64,000 nucleotides of DNA from Vombatus ursinus (taxonomy: Eukaryota > Chordata > Mammalia > Diprotodontia > Vombatidae). The notes under the pieces were generated by a model, which worked only from the letters and a program-made list of their open reading frames with translations, did not search any database and had not been told where the DNA came from. Both the position numbers and the translations under genes were made by a program. Positions 45,250-56,037 of the stretch are shown in pieces. Where the stretch lies: contig NW_020949602.1 in the NCBI RefSeq assembly GCF_900497805.2, positions 2,001,978 through 2,065,977 on the forward strand. Reading direction: 5' to 3'. Within the stretch, counting starts at the first letter, position 1, and each line of letters opens with the position of its first letter.

Positions 45250-45425
45250 AGAAATCAGCTTCCCAAGTACAAGATAGGAGGCTTTGGGGGTAGATAGCAG
45301 TTCATCTGAAGAAGATCTGGGAGTTTAGTGGCCCACAAGCTCTGATATGGCAGCCTAGAAATTTCATGTGACCTTGGATGGCATTGATAATGACATTGTC
45401 TAGGAGTGGGGAAGTGATACTTCTA
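45250..45425 (+). mobile_element. CR1/L3 LINE fragment
   Basis: 'cttcccaagtacaagatagg', 'agaagatctgggagtttagt' and 'gatatggcagcctagaaatt' are words of the L3/CR1 ORF2 end. The sequence 44956-45249 before it may be more of the same element but is too decayed to claim. Confidence 0.55.
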
Positions 45426-45493
45426 CTCAAGAGTAGGCTGGAGCCAGCTCCAGCTGGTGATTTGGGAGGTGATGTCCTAACAATTAGAGCTCT

Positions 45494-45501
45494 GTGAGTG
45501 T

Positions 45502-45550
<49 letters not shown>
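45494..45550. repeat. (TG)n microsatellite
   Basis: About 27 TG units with one early TA interruption. On the minus strand it produces an artificial His-Thr repeat in a long frame. Confidence 0.98.
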
Positions 45551-45551
<1 letters not shown>

Positions 45552-45799
45552 TCCCTCGTCACTGGCATGATTAAGCAAAAGTTGGACTTGTCAGACATGT
45601 CGTAGAGGAGACTCTTGCTCATGTATAGGGGTGACCTCTTCCAATTATGAGATTCTAGAATTTTAAATGGAAAAAGAAAGGGGAAAATAAGAGCATTGGG
45701 AGGGTGGGGGGACACATATATGATGGAGGGTATATACCTCTTGGGTCTTTCCTTGAGCGCAGAAATACCTAGCTCACAACAAAAATAACTCATAGTCAC

Positions 45800-46540
45800 C
45801 CCGACTCTTTCCTTGCTCTCAGTATCCAGTGAGTCATTAATGCTTGCCTCTCTACCGTCTTGGATGTCTGCTCTCTTATCTTCACTCATACAGCCATACC
45901 CTAGTTCAGGTTCTCAACAGCGTTTGTTTGGACTATTAGAACGGCCTCCTCATTCTGGTCTCTTCCCCTTTCTACTCTTTCTTCCATACAATTTCCAAAA
46001 AAAAAATCTGACAACGGTGTGGTAAGGTTACTCCTCTGCTGGGATACTTTCAGTAACTCCCTATAGTCTTTAATAAAACACAACTTTTGCAGTTTGACCT
46101 TTCAAGACCTTAGTAGCCTGGCTCCATCCTATCATTCCAGCCTTATTTCATGTGATTTTTTTTCTTTGAACGCTTTTGAGTTGCTACCATACTGGTTAAC
46201 TTCATCAGCGTACTGCATCTCCTATCTCTGTGCCTTTGGGTAGATCTTGCCTCATCCCTCATTCCCTCATCCCTGGAAAGCAGTCCCTCTTCACTGCCAT
46301 CTCTTAGAATCCTAAAATCTCTTCAAGGCTCATGTATTACCTTCCAAAGGAGATCTATCCTCTGCCTTTCAGTTGTTAATGCTCTCTTCTCCCTCCAATG
46401 ACTTCATATTTACTTGCCTGTGGACTTGTTGCATTTATCCAGTAGAATGGAAGCTCCTTGAGGGCAGAAGCTGTCTTCATTTTTGCTCTTCCTTTCCCAG
46501 CACCTAGGTATTTAATATATATTTGCTGAACTGTGTTGAG
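45800..46540 (+). mobile_element. L2 LINE C-terminus to 3' end
   Basis: 'tttggactattagaacggcc' (decayed LDYxN), 'gacctttcaagaccttagta', 'gaatggaagctccttgaggg'. Strongly decayed. 46541-46924 after it holds a possible MIR tail near 46580-46625 and nothing else recognised. Confidence 0.65.
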
Positions 46541-46924
46541 GTTTTGTGTCCTGGGTCCCCTTGGATGGTGAATGTCGGAGCCTAGACTCAGACTGAGGCC
46601 AGTGTTCTTTCCACTGGACCATGGTGTCTTTCTGATTATACCTGTGCTTCCAAATTCCATTTTCACAGGCCTTTAAAGGTCACCAAGCAGATGCTGTGAG
46701 GCCAAGCCCTAAGAGGCTTGGGATGGGGGGAAAGTTCAGTGCCCTTTCTTTCCTACCCTTGGAAAGGTCAAAAATCCACTGGAGAAGGCAACTCTCCTGA
46801 GCCATTTGCTTTGCCATACGACTGGTAGACTCCAGCCTTGCCCACAAAAGCCTCCTGAACCCTGGAAGAGTTGGGAACTACGTAGTTAATGATTTAAACA
46901 CCTGGTCCAAGGAAAAGCAATTCA

Positions 46925-47095
46925 AAGTCCCAGAGTCTGGATTCACATCCCGGGACCTGATGTACCTGAGGGATGTTGGGCAATTCACTTAACCCTAACT
47001 TCCTTGGCTCTTAGTTCCTTCCTCTGTAAAACAAAGGGGTTGTTCTTGGTGCTTTCTAAGGCTCCACCAAGCTCTAAGTACGGGATCCTGTAAAT
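46925..47095 (+). mobile_element. MIR/MON1-type SINE
   Basis: 'gggcaattcacttaacccta', 'ttccttcctctgtaaaacaa', 'accaagctctaagtacggga'. Confidence 0.6.
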
Positions 47096-47352
47096 TCTAG
47101 GGGCCAGATTCTTCTATTACCACACTGAACTTCTTGTCCCTCAACCTGACTATATGGTGCCCACTCAAGGTACATGAGGAAATGCATTGGGCCGTCGGGC
47201 AGGAGCCCTACTCTGGTGCTCACTGTCTTGGTGATGGCAGGGAAGTCAGTTCTCTTCTCTGGGCCCAGCTCTTCTCTAAAATGAGGAAGCAGCATGGAAC
47301 AGTGGAATGACATTTGCTCTGGAGTCCCAAAACCTGGGTTCAGATCTTCCCT

Positions 47353-47587
47353 TTAATGTTATTTACTATAGATCTTTACATATATTATCTCATTTGACCC
47401 TCACATCAACCCTGGGAGGTAGGGGCTAGTATTATCCTCACCTTATAGATAGGGAAACTGAGGCAGACAGCGGTTAAATGACTTGCTCACAGTCACATGA
47501 CTAGTGAGTGTCTGAGGACAGATTCGAATTCTGGTCTTCCTTCTGACTCCAAGACTCGTGGTCTATATCCACTGTGCCATCTAGCGG
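47353..47587 (-). mobile_element. MIR/THER-type SINE nested in a SINE
   Basis: 'atctcatttgaccctcacat', 'ggcagacagcggttaaatga', 'actgtgccatctagcgg'. Confidence 0.85.
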
Positions 47588-47742
47588 CATTCAGTTCTCT
47601 GGGGCTCACTTTCCTCATCTGTATAAAGAAGGAGTTGGTGGACAGGAACTGTTTCTGCCCCACTAGCCAGCCTCCAAGGTCTTTCATCTTTAGGTCTGTA
47701 ATCTTAGAGTGGAGGTGGTTTAGATGATCCCTAAAGTGCCTT

Positions 47743-47972
47743 CCTGGCACCTAGGTGGTGCAGTGCCAGGCCTGGAGTCAAGAAGACCTGAGTTCAAATT
47801 CAGCTTCAGACATTTACTACCTGTGTGACCCTGGGCAAGTCACGTAACCCTGTTTCCCCCAGTTTCCTCATTTTTAAAATGAACTGGAGAAAGAAATGGC
47901 AAAACCACTCTAGTATCTTTGCCAAGAAAACTCCAAATGGGATCACGGAGAGTCAGACATAACCAAACAAAA
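47743..47972 (+). mobile_element. MAR1-type SINE nested in a SINE
   Basis: 'gcacctaggtggtgcagtgc', 'gtgtgaccctgggcaagtca', then the RTE tail 'caaatgggatcacggagagt' and 'cagacataaccaaac'. TSD with one mismatch: AAGTGCCTT (47734-47742) and AAGTGTCTT (47973-47981). Confidence 0.85.
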
Positions 47973-47995
47973 AAGTGTCTTTTAGCTCTAACTTC

Positions 47996-48950
47996 TTCCC
48001 TTTTTCTTCTTATGTATCTTCCTATTTTCCCAGGTCTCACCACTGGGTGGAGGTGTTGGACAATCTATAAAGTTCTCTTTTAAAATGGCGTCACCGAGAT
48101 ACTGTCTTCTTTTTCAGATACACTGTCTAATTTTTTTCCCTCTGCCCCTCTAGAAGACTCCAGAGGCTTTGCTATGATTCGCATTGGCCTACTAATCAGT
48201 GATTTTTATGCCATTTTATGAGGCAAGACTATCAGATTGTCTTGAGTGTAATTTTTCTGGTTAGGAGGCACAGAAACAAAGTTGTTTTGAGTGTGATTTT
48301 TCTCCTTAAGGAGTGGAAAATCATAGAATCTTGGAACCTTATGTAACCACCAGGGGGCGCCAATAGCCATTCACTGGGGAGTCCCAAGGTCCCTCTGGGA
48401 CATGTGTATCACTTTTGGGGCAGAAGTGTTAACTTGGGTCTATGTTCTCCAGAGAAGTCAGCAACCTTCTAACTCTGACACCCAAACCCTCTACGTACGG
48501 GATAACATGAATTCACTGTTGGCATGGGTGCATTTCTAGATAGTCCGAATCAGAGTTTCCTTTTAACCCACATCTCCTTTTGGAACAGACTCTATTTCAG
48601 TGATGCTAGGCACAAGACCTTGGCATAATGGAGCCAACTCTTCACAGATGAATGTGTCTGGATGCTGCATACACTTCAAAAAATTCTTAGCCTTAGATTG
48701 ACAATCAAATGAATAGTACTAATAACGAGAAAGCCATGCACAATCATAAAAAGTCTGTCAAGCAGCTATGAGCCCACAACTCTCCCAGAAATTGGAAGAC
48801 CCCCAGACACAGGATCAAATGCAATTCAAGAGTGCTAGGAAATGTACAGTTTGCCTCCTGATCCACTGTATGCAAGGGTCCTCAGGGGCAGATGCTGAAG
48901 CCTTGGGGTTAGGTTCTCAGCTCAGCCTCCCCAAGCCCATCACTTTGGAC
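47996..48950. other. Unique-looking sequence with a CTCF-type site
   Basis: No repeat family recognised with confidence and no gene. Contains the site at 48346-48362. Confidence 0.45.
48346..48362 (+). promoter_or_regulatory. CTCF-type binding site
   Basis: ACCACCAGGGGGCGCCA matches the core of the vertebrate CTCF motif (CCACCAGGGGGCGC) without a mismatch over 14 bases. The orientation is plus. Occupancy cannot be judged from sequence. Confidence 0.7.
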
Positions 48951-49155
48951 CCAGGCGAGAGGAACCTCACCATCACCATCCTCCACCTTCGACTTCCGTG
49001 TCCTCCACTGCCCTCCTCTCTTCCACGTCTTAGAATCTTGACTTCCTTCTAGCTCAGCTCAGGCCCCATTTCTGACAGCAAGCTTTTCCTGGTCCTTTGA
49101 CCTGTAAGCGCTCTCTCTCCCTTCTCAAATGATCTTGTCATGACTCATCACAATC
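48951..49155 (+). mobile_element. L2-like LINE fragment
   Basis: 'aggccccatttctgacagca' followed by 'ttttcctggtcctttgacct' resembles the L2 C-terminus and start of 3'UTR; decayed. Confidence 0.45.
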
Positions 49156-50400
49156 TACTTGACTTGTTCAAGTATTTATTAAGCACTGGCTATGTGTAAA
49201 GTACTGTGCTAGAAAAAGATAAAAAATAAACAGCTCGTGCCCCCCAAGAGTTTACATTCTATGAGGGAGAAAACATACATTCACATGTACAAGTATATGT
49301 GAAATGCATGTAACATAAATACAAGGGGAGTATGCTAGCAGATAGGGTGATGGAGAAAGACCTTGTATATACGAGGTAGCACCTGAGCTGAGCTTTACAG
49401 GAAGCCTGAGATTCTAAGAGGCAGAAAAGAAAAGGGAGGGCGTTGCACGCATGAGGAACAGCCTGTGCAAAGGGATGGAGGTAGAAAATGAGATATTATA
49501 TGTGAGGAGCAGCAAGGAGGCCATTTTGACCGGTCATAGAGCATATGAAGGGTGTAACATGCAGTAAGCCTTGAAAGGTAAGAGAGAGCCAGGTTGTGGA
49601 TAATTCTAAATTTAAAACCAGGAGTTTGTGTTTGATCCAAAATAGGGAGTTACTGGAGCTTTCAAGTAGGGAAGGATTGACCTAGAGTTGAACCTATACT
49701 TGTGCTTGGGAAAGTTACTTTAGCAGCTGTATGTTTATCTCCATCTCCTCCTCATTTCCCCCTCCTGGTATCCCTGGCTTCCTTCAAGTTCGAGCTAAAA
49801 TCCCTTCTTCTACAAGAAGCATTCCCCTATTGCTGTCAATTTTGGTGCCTTCCTTCTATTGATCATCTTCAATTTATCATATTAAATATAAATATATGTA
49901 TGTGTATACACATATGTATCCACACACATATATCTTATTTGTTCATAGTTGTTTTGCAGCTATCTCTACCACTAGACATGAGCTCCCAGAGAGCAGGGAG
50001 TGTCTTTTGCCTTTCTTTATATCCTCAGTGCTTGCCCAATGCCTGGCACATAATAGGCGCTTAATAGGCTTGCTGACTTGATTTGATTTGTATGGAGAAT
50101 GGGCAGGACTGGGGAGAGACTTGAGGCAGGAAGGCCATTTAGGAGACTGTTGCAATAGTGCAAGTGAGCAGGGGTGAGGAACCGAAGTAGGGTGGTAGAC
50201 GTGACTAGATAGAAGGGGAGGGATGTGAGAAATGGAGCCTAGATGACTGAAAGGATGGAAATGTCCTTGGCGGAAATAGGGAAGTTTAGAAGAGGAGAAG
50301 GTTTTGGGGGAAAGATAATGAGTTCTGATTTGGACATGTTGAGTTTGAGATGACTATGGAATATAGTTTGGAACATCCCATAGGCAGGTGGTGACATGGG
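49156..50400 (-). mobile_element. L2 LINE, split by a second L2
   Basis: 49156-49733 is the reversed 3' region ('aagtatttattaagcactgg', 'aagagtttacattctatgag'). 50095-50400 continues it ('gagaatgggcaggactgggg', 'gataatgagttctgatttgg'). The joined reading 'gcagctgtatg|gagaatggg' fits L2. Confidence 0.8.
49734..50094 (+). mobile_element. L2 LINE inserted in L2
   Basis: 'ttcgagctaaaatcccttct', 'agacatgagctcccagagag', 'cataataggcgcttaatagg'. A 6-base TGTATG occurs at 49728-49733 and 50089-50094. A TA/CA-rich run lies at 49885-49935. Confidence 0.8.
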
Positions 50401-50439
50401 ATGTATCCATGTGCATATCGTGATTCCTCCTTCTTTCTT

Positions 50440-50745
50440 CATCCTCCCCATGTGAGCTCCTTGAGGGCAGGGACTACTTTTTTTTCATTTTGTCTTTATG
50501 ATCCTGGTCAAGTCACTTAACCCTGTTTGCCTCAGTTTTATCATCTGTAAAATGATCTGGAGAAGGAAATGAAGAGCCACTCCAGTATCTTTGCCAGGAA
50601 GACTCTAGATGGTGCCGTGAAGAGTTGGACACAACTGAAAACGACTAAAACAATAACAATAAACAACATCATCATATACCTAGCACCTATCCCAGTGCCA
50701 GGCTCATGGTAGATGCTTAATAAACGCTTACTTGATGGAATTGGG
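50440..50745 (+). mobile_element. L2 LINE 3' tail, split by a SINE
   Basis: 'tgtgagctccttgagggcag' to about 50505, then 'gtgccaggctcatggtagat' and 'gcttaataaacgcttac' from 50669. Confidence 0.75.
50506..50668 (+). mobile_element. MAR1-type SINE, 5'-truncated
   Basis: 'ggtcaagtcacttaaccctg', 'gtaaaatgatctggagaagg', 'gtgaagagttggacacaact' and an AAC-type tail. Confidence 0.85.
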
Positions 50746-51094
50746 CTAAATTGGAGACTCAATGTCTCCAATGGATTTCAAATGTAAATTCTTGGGCAGA
50801 GGGTGGGGGGGAAGGAGCAGAGCTGGACTCAGAGCATTGCATAAAGTAGGTGCTAAGTAAACTTATCAACCATTAAACACTAGAAGTGAGGAATTCTATC
50901 ATTCATTTTTATGTCTCCCTCAGATGGGGCCTTGAACGCAGCAGCTGTACATGAAATGTTTACTGAATTGTTTAGTTTGCTTTGTAAGGGAAGCTGTCTG
51001 AGAGTTATTCTCTGAGAGGATGGGACCCAGGAAAGGTAAGTTCAGCAGGGAGGAGAGAGGGGTGGGAACATAGGGTGCTGCCTAGGGAAGAAAA
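50746..51094. other. Mostly unclassified sequence
   Basis: 50825-50880 is an L2-like tail ('aagtaggtgctaagtaaact'). Nothing else recognised. Confidence 0.4.
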
Positions 51095-51240
51095 CACCAG
51101 CTGTGTCACTAACCAGCTATGAGACCTCCACTAGAGTCCCTTCCAGAGTCTCAGTTTCTCCCTTTATGATAAGGAGGGGATTGGCCTCCATCTATGCTTC
51201 CATACTATCTGTCCAACTCTAAAATTCTGTGTTTTTTCCT
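51095..51240 (+). mobile_element. MIR/MON1-type SINE
   Basis: 'gagtctcagtttctcccttt', 'gtccaactctaaaattctgt'. 51241-51704 after it shows no gene or repeat. Confidence 0.55.
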
Positions 51241-51704
51241 TCTGTGCTCGAGGGAAGAGGGTCTCTGTCTGTGGGTCAGAAGCTCTTAGGGGGTGGAATG
51301 GTTATTGCCAAGGACCCATGGAGTCACACCTGGGATTCCTGCAGCCTCATTCCAATCCATTTTTAAAAAACAGACAAGATCTGCGATGTGACTCAGAGAG
51401 ATGATTGAACAGATCTATCTTCTGTCCACTGAAGATGTCCGTGGCCATATTTGTGTCACTAGTTTTCAAATGTGTGCATGGCTGTTGTTGGTGAGAGAAG
51501 ACAAATTCGTTTAGAAGAGTTCCAGGATCGGTAGTAGCTTTGGGTTATGGGGCATTATCTTGATGGACTCATTGATAGTACAACTATTATCATGTGGGGG
51601 GTCTGTGACGTCTCTTTTAATGTTGAAAAGGGATCCTCCTATTTGAGAAGGTGGGAGACCTTTACTTAAAGGGCCTCTCCTTTTAGTTTTAATTCTTTGT
51701 TCCA

Positions 51705-51815
51705 GACCTAAAGCTGGAAGGGACCTCAGAAGCCATCTGGTCCAGCCTCCTCATTTTACAGATGAAGAAACTGAGGCCTAGAGAAGTTAAGTTACTTGTG
51801 TAAGGTCCTCTGTCC
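51705..51815 (-). mobile_element. MIR/MON1-type SINE
   Basis: 'aaagctggaagggacctcag', 'cattttacagatgaagaaac', 'cctagagaagttaagttact'. Confidence 0.75.
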
Positions 51816-51839
51816 TCGGCCTGGAGGGTTATATGCATT

Positions 51840-51985
51840 TCTGGGGGTCATAGGTCAGGAGGCGCATTGATTTGCTGGAGAGTGTCTAGAGAAAAGAAAC
51901 CAGGATGGTGAAAGGAAGGCCTTAAGTCTATGTCACATGGGGATGGATTGAAGGAATTGGATGTGGCTGGCCTGGAGAAAAGAAT
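51840..51985 (+). mobile_element. CR1/L3 LINE fragment
   Basis: 'aaaccaggatggtgaaagga', 'gggatggattgaaggaattg', 'ggctggcctggagaaaagaa' are CR1/L3 words. Confidence 0.6.
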
Positions 51986-52088
51986 TCTTTCTTCTCCTTC
52001 TTTCTCTCCTCTCTCTCCCTCTTCTCTCTCTTTCTTTTCTCTTCCCTTCTTTCTTTCTTTTGCTCTTTCTGTCTTTCTTTCTCCTTCA
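51986..52088. repeat. Polypyrimidine (CTTT/CTCT)n tract
   Basis: About 100 bases almost wholly C and T on the plus strand. It creates artificial Lys/Glu/Arg-rich and Leu/Ser-rich frames. Followed by unclassified sequence to about 52500. Confidence 0.95.
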
Positions 52089-52499
52089 AGAACAATCAGC
52101 TTTGCCACAACAATCTAATGGGTCACCCCGAAGATACTGGCAAAGAAGTCTTGCTTCTTCCAGTTTTGATGTAGTAGTTGTGGGCAGCCCTAGAACAATG
52201 GAGAGACCCATGCTTGACTTAGGCCTATTGGCAACAGGTCTTCCTGCTCCCATGCTAACAATGGGTATGAATCAGACAGATGGAGAGGAGAGAGAACATT
52301 CGGGAAGGCACAGTGAGGTTAAGAAACAGGAATAAAAAAGTGAAGGTGGCAAAGATCAGGACATATTTAGGAGGACATAGTGGCAAATGGTCTGGGTGGA
52401 GTGGAATTCCATCGCTGAAACTCCTGGTGATTGGTGGTTGCTTCAGTCATCCACTGCATCTAGGACAAGCTCTAGCTACGTTTCACTAAACTCCTGGTC

Positions 52500-52797
52500 A
52501 TTGTACTACCTGCCATGCAACCTGATCTAGTACCCCTGCTAGTCCCTTACTGCCTTTCTTTTTCTGAAACCATAATCAAATTAACTATCATTGCTATTGG
52601 AAAAGGTATGTTAGTCTACTCTTAGTTGGTTCCACTCACCATCTCCCCAATTTTCCAAACCAAAATATTCCTTCTAGGTCATCATTAACACTGCCATGTG
52701 TGTTATTTAGAATGTAATCTCCTTGTGGGCAGAGATTGCCTTCATTTTTTATTTATAACCCCAAAATCTAGCACATAGATAACACTTAATAAATTCC
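52500..52797 (+). mobile_element. L2-like LINE 3' end
   Basis: 'tagaatgtaatctccttgtg', 'cccaaaatctagcacataga', 'acttaataaattccattc'. Confidence 0.65.
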
Positions 52798-52870
52798 ATT
52801 CATCCGTCCATCCATCCATCCATGCATCCATCCATCCTTCCATCCATCCATCCATCCATCTATCCATTCA
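52798..52870. repeat. (CATC)n microsatellite
   Basis: About 17 CATC/CATG/CTTC-type units, grown on the tail of the L2 just before it. Confidence 0.95.
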
Positions 52871-52879
52871 TATACTGCA

Positions 52880-53050
52880 GTAATGACAGATGACACTGGA
52901 AATGTTAGTTGGGATGAGTTTATGGAAGGTCTTGAATTTTAGGATGAGGAATTTGGACTTTATCCTATTGGCAATGAAGAGACATGAGAGGTGGAATAAA
53001 ATAAGTTTTATTTTCCTTCCACTGATGAGGGGGAAACAGATATTGCCCTA
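52880..53050 (-). mobile_element. L2-like LINE 3' fragment
   Basis: 'gaggaatttggactttatcc' and 'tattggcaatgaagagacat' match the reversed L2 words 'ggatttgatcctggaggcaatagggagcc' seen at 18260, with decay. Confidence 0.55.
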
Positions 53051-53639
53051 AGAAGTCATGGCAGTACCTAAGGCAAGCTGATGGATCACTGGAGGGTCAG
53101 CAAACTTTAGTGAACTCTCTCTGAAGGCAGTTTTGTTTTTCTCTTCTAGGAACTGGCAATTGCTCTCAAAAAGCAACAAAACAAAACAAAACAGAAAAAT
53201 TCCTAAAGCAAACATATTGAAGAGCCACATCTGGCCTCCTGAGTCCTGAGGCCATTACTGGTGAGAGCTCTTTTGGAATTCCTTGAGGTTGCTGGGAAGG
53301 GGGGTTAGATACTACCCATCTGGCCCAGGCAGGAGTACAGAAAGTTTCGGTCCAATGTCCCCAGTAAGCCTGTTCCCAGGAGATTGGGCAATTTTGCATC
53401 TTGGACATTCCAAATGCTGTAACAAGACCCCTTTATATTTCAATGGGCCTCTGGAGAGAGAATAGTGTTCCTGAAACAGACTCTAATTGACTGTCATGCG
53501 CTTGGACGTACTCTCCTAGGCTGATGCAAGATGGGCTTTGCCCTCCCCTCTGATTGTCTGAGAATAACAGCTACTCACCGATGGGAAATGGGACCTCCTA
53601 CTTTAAATGTGCAGGGATTGTCATAGAGATCAAATAGAA
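53051..53639. other. Unclassified sequence
   Basis: No gene or repeat recognised. Confidence 0.45.
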
Positions 53640-54284
53640 TCATAGAATGGCAGTGCATGAAGGGACCTTGGGGGCCATTTTCTCTGTAAGTACCCAATAA
53701 ATGGTCACCCAGGCTCTGCTTGAAGATCTGCAGTGATAACAGAATCCCAGAATTCCTCAGTGGGCATCTAGGGCAACCCATATCTGAAAGGATTCCTGCC
53801 ATAGCACGCTTAGCAAATGGCCATCCACCCAGTGACAGGAAACCCATTATCTCCTCAGGTCAGTTGCTTCAATTGATGGACAGCTCCAGTTGTGAAGAAA
53901 TTTTTCCTAACATCAAACCTGAGTTTGTTTGTAGCTTCTACCCATTGTTCTACCCTCTAGGGCCAAGTTGAACAAGGCTAAACCCTCTTCCGTGTGACAG
54001 GCTTTCAAAATTCTGGAAATCTTCTGGAAGATTGTTTTAAACTTTTTCCCTAGGTTAAATCTCCTTAATATCTTCAAATAATCTTCCTGGGGCGTGGTCT
54101 TCAGACACCCAGCTACCCTGCTCCTGGAGAGTCTCCAGATTTTCTATAATCTTCCTAAAATATGGTGCCCAGAACTGTACTATAAGTATAGCCTGACTAG
54201 GGCAGAGGACAGTGGGTTTATCTTGCCCCTCATTCTAGATGTGATTTATTACACAGTAATTTTACTGAAGCAAATAGTGGCCCC
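53640..54284 (-). mobile_element. CR1/L3 LINE 3' region
   Basis: 'aatcatagaatggcagtgca', 'aatggtcacccaggctctgc', 'gaaatttttcctaacatcaa', 'gcccagaactgtactataag' follow the L3/CR1 3' region in order on the minus strand. The best-kept CR1/L3 copy here. Confidence 0.7.
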
Positions 54285-54790
54285 CTATATGGCAAATCTG
54301 GACAGGACACTAAAAAGCAGAGATATCATCTTGCTGACAAAGATCCCCATAGTCAAAGCTATGGTTTTTCCAGTAGCAATGTATAGCTGTGAGAGTTAAA
54401 TTATAAGGAAAGCTGAGCACTGTAGAATCAACACTTTCAAACTGTGGTGCTGGAGTAGACTTTTGAGAGTCTCTTGGACAGTAAGGAGATCAAATCAGTC
54501 AATACTGAAAGAAATTAGTTCAGGCCATTCACCAAGAGGTCAAATACTGAAGCTGAAGCCTGAATAATTGTTTGTCCATGTAATGAGAAGACAGGACTCG
54601 TTGGAAAAGACCCTGATGTTGGGAAAGATTAAAGGCAAAAGGAGAAGGGGATAGCAGAGGAGACAGATAGTATTATAGAAGCAATAAACATGACCTCGGA
54701 CAGACTTTGGGAGATGGTGGAGGACAGAAGGGCTTGGCATGCTATGGACCATGGGGTCATGAAAAGTCAGACGTATCTGAACAGCAACTC
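54285..54790 (+). mobile_element. RTE (BovB-like) LINE 3' end
   Basis: Reads RDIILLTKIPIVKAMVFPVAMYSCES, then 'gtcaatactgaaagaaatta', 'accctgatgttgggaaagat' and the RTE tail 'catggggtcatgaaaagtca'. Same family as 27784-31187 but 5' truncated and out of frame after the CES motif. Confidence 0.85.
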
Positions 54791-55374
54791 TGATGTCTCT
54801 CTGATTCAGCACTTGAGAATATGATTGGTTTTGTGGTCTTGTAGGGAAAGCTATCCTTGACCTTAAATCTGACAAATTCAGCAAATAGTTATGAACTATT
54901 GTGCACAGTATTGTGCTCAGGACTCAGTATGCACATGTACCTCAGTGGAATTTGGACTCTGCTGTCTCTCCCTTTCTGGCTTTCTCAAGGGCAGCTGGTG
55001 ATTCAGAGTGAGGAATAGGGGACAAGACTAAGATTTTTGTACATTTCTACTATAAAGAACATCCCCAAGGGTCATGATAATTCCGGTTATGACAGAGGAC
55101 ATTGTAGCAAAAAGGATGACTCTGACTTATGATGAGGTCTGCCAAATGGAGTCAGGACAGCAAGAAAGAGACCCAGGAGAAGGAGGCGCTGATAAGACCA
55201 CAGGACGGAGACAAGCCTAAAAGGAAACAAAGTCACCTGCTACCCAGAGCTTTCTAAGGCCCACAAACAACGGTGATGGGTGCCACCTTGTGATTGGCTG
55301 GGATTGTCCTGGGTGAGCCAGGTAAGTAGGGTTGACTTGTCACGGAATGCTCTGGTAGTCAGTCCAGTGAAGCC
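54791..55374. other. Unclassified sequence
   Basis: 55100-55380 resembles 39960-40010 over a short stretch. No gene seen. Confidence 0.35.
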
Positions 55375-55515
55375 AGTAGATCCCTTCACAGAATCATGTT
55401 TTTAAATGCATAAAATAAAATACATAGGACTGCAAATAAAGCCAACAATATGGGAATACAGTTGTCAGATTATCTAAGAAATTAGCTTGAGAAACACAGA
55501 TTAAGAATTTCTACG
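55375..55515. mobile_element. Old hAT-type DNA transposon fragment
   Basis: 'cagaatcatgtttttaaatg', 'cataaaataaaatacatagg' and the end 'gattaagaatttct' recall a conserved mammalian hAT relic. One inverted end is visible at most. Confidence 0.45.
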
Positions 55516-55682
55516 GGAAAGTCTTTGATCCTCTATCCTCCTAGCCCTTGGGGAAATGCTAGGCTGTGCTTCCCCACACCTACCCCCAGTCCAACTGCCT
55601 GGAGCCTTGGGAGTTCATGGGGATACCTCTAGCACAGAAGAATGAGTTGGGGTGGAGGTGGAGAAGAGGCAGGGATGCCTTG

Positions 55683-55935
55683 ATGATGATGATAATGATA
55701 GCTTATATTTATATAGTCCTTTAAGGTTTGCAAGGCTCTTTACAAATATCTCATTTGATCCTTGCAATAACTATGTGAGGTAGGTGCCATTATTATCCCT
55801 CAGATAATGAAACTGAGGCAGACAGAGATTAAGTGATTCACCCAAAGTTACATAATTAGTAAGTATCTGATAGTGGATTTGAACTCAGGTTTTCCTGAAG
55901 TCTTTAATGTCTGTTTTTTTATCCACCAAGCCCTC
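55683..55935 (-). mobile_element. MIR/THER-type SINE
   Basis: 'atctcatttgatccttgcaa', 'atgaaactgaggcagacaga', 'ggatttgaactcaggttttc'. Confidence 0.8.
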
Positions 55936-56037
55936 TTAGATTATTTTGTACATGTGTGGGAATAGATAGGTGTTTATTTTACTTTCTTTTAATCTTAGAT
56001 AACCCAATCTACCAAAATCCGTGTATTGTCAGCATTT

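Larger units (their letters stand above)
47285..47995 (+). mobile_element. MIR/MON1-type SINE carrying two later SINEs
   Basis: Head 47285-47352 ('gcatggaacagtggaatgac'), middle 47588-47742 ('cactttcctcatctgtataa', 'ttagatgatccctaaagtgc'), tail 47973-47995. The middle contains the tail words twice, a partial tandem duplication. The gaps hold a reversed MIR and a MAR1-type SINE. Confidence 0.65.

Noticed and set aside
45302-45889. 195-codon minus-strand frame
   Set aside because: Runs through the (TG)n microsatellite, giving His-Thr repeats, and across CR1 and unclassified DNA.
51848-52335. Charged and Leu/Ser-rich frames over 51848-52335
   Set aside because: Produced by the polypyrimidine tract at 51986-52088.
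54094-54399. 101-codon plus-strand frame as a gene
   Set aside because: It joins CR1/L3 minus-strand sequence to the RTE plus-strand C-terminus by chance.
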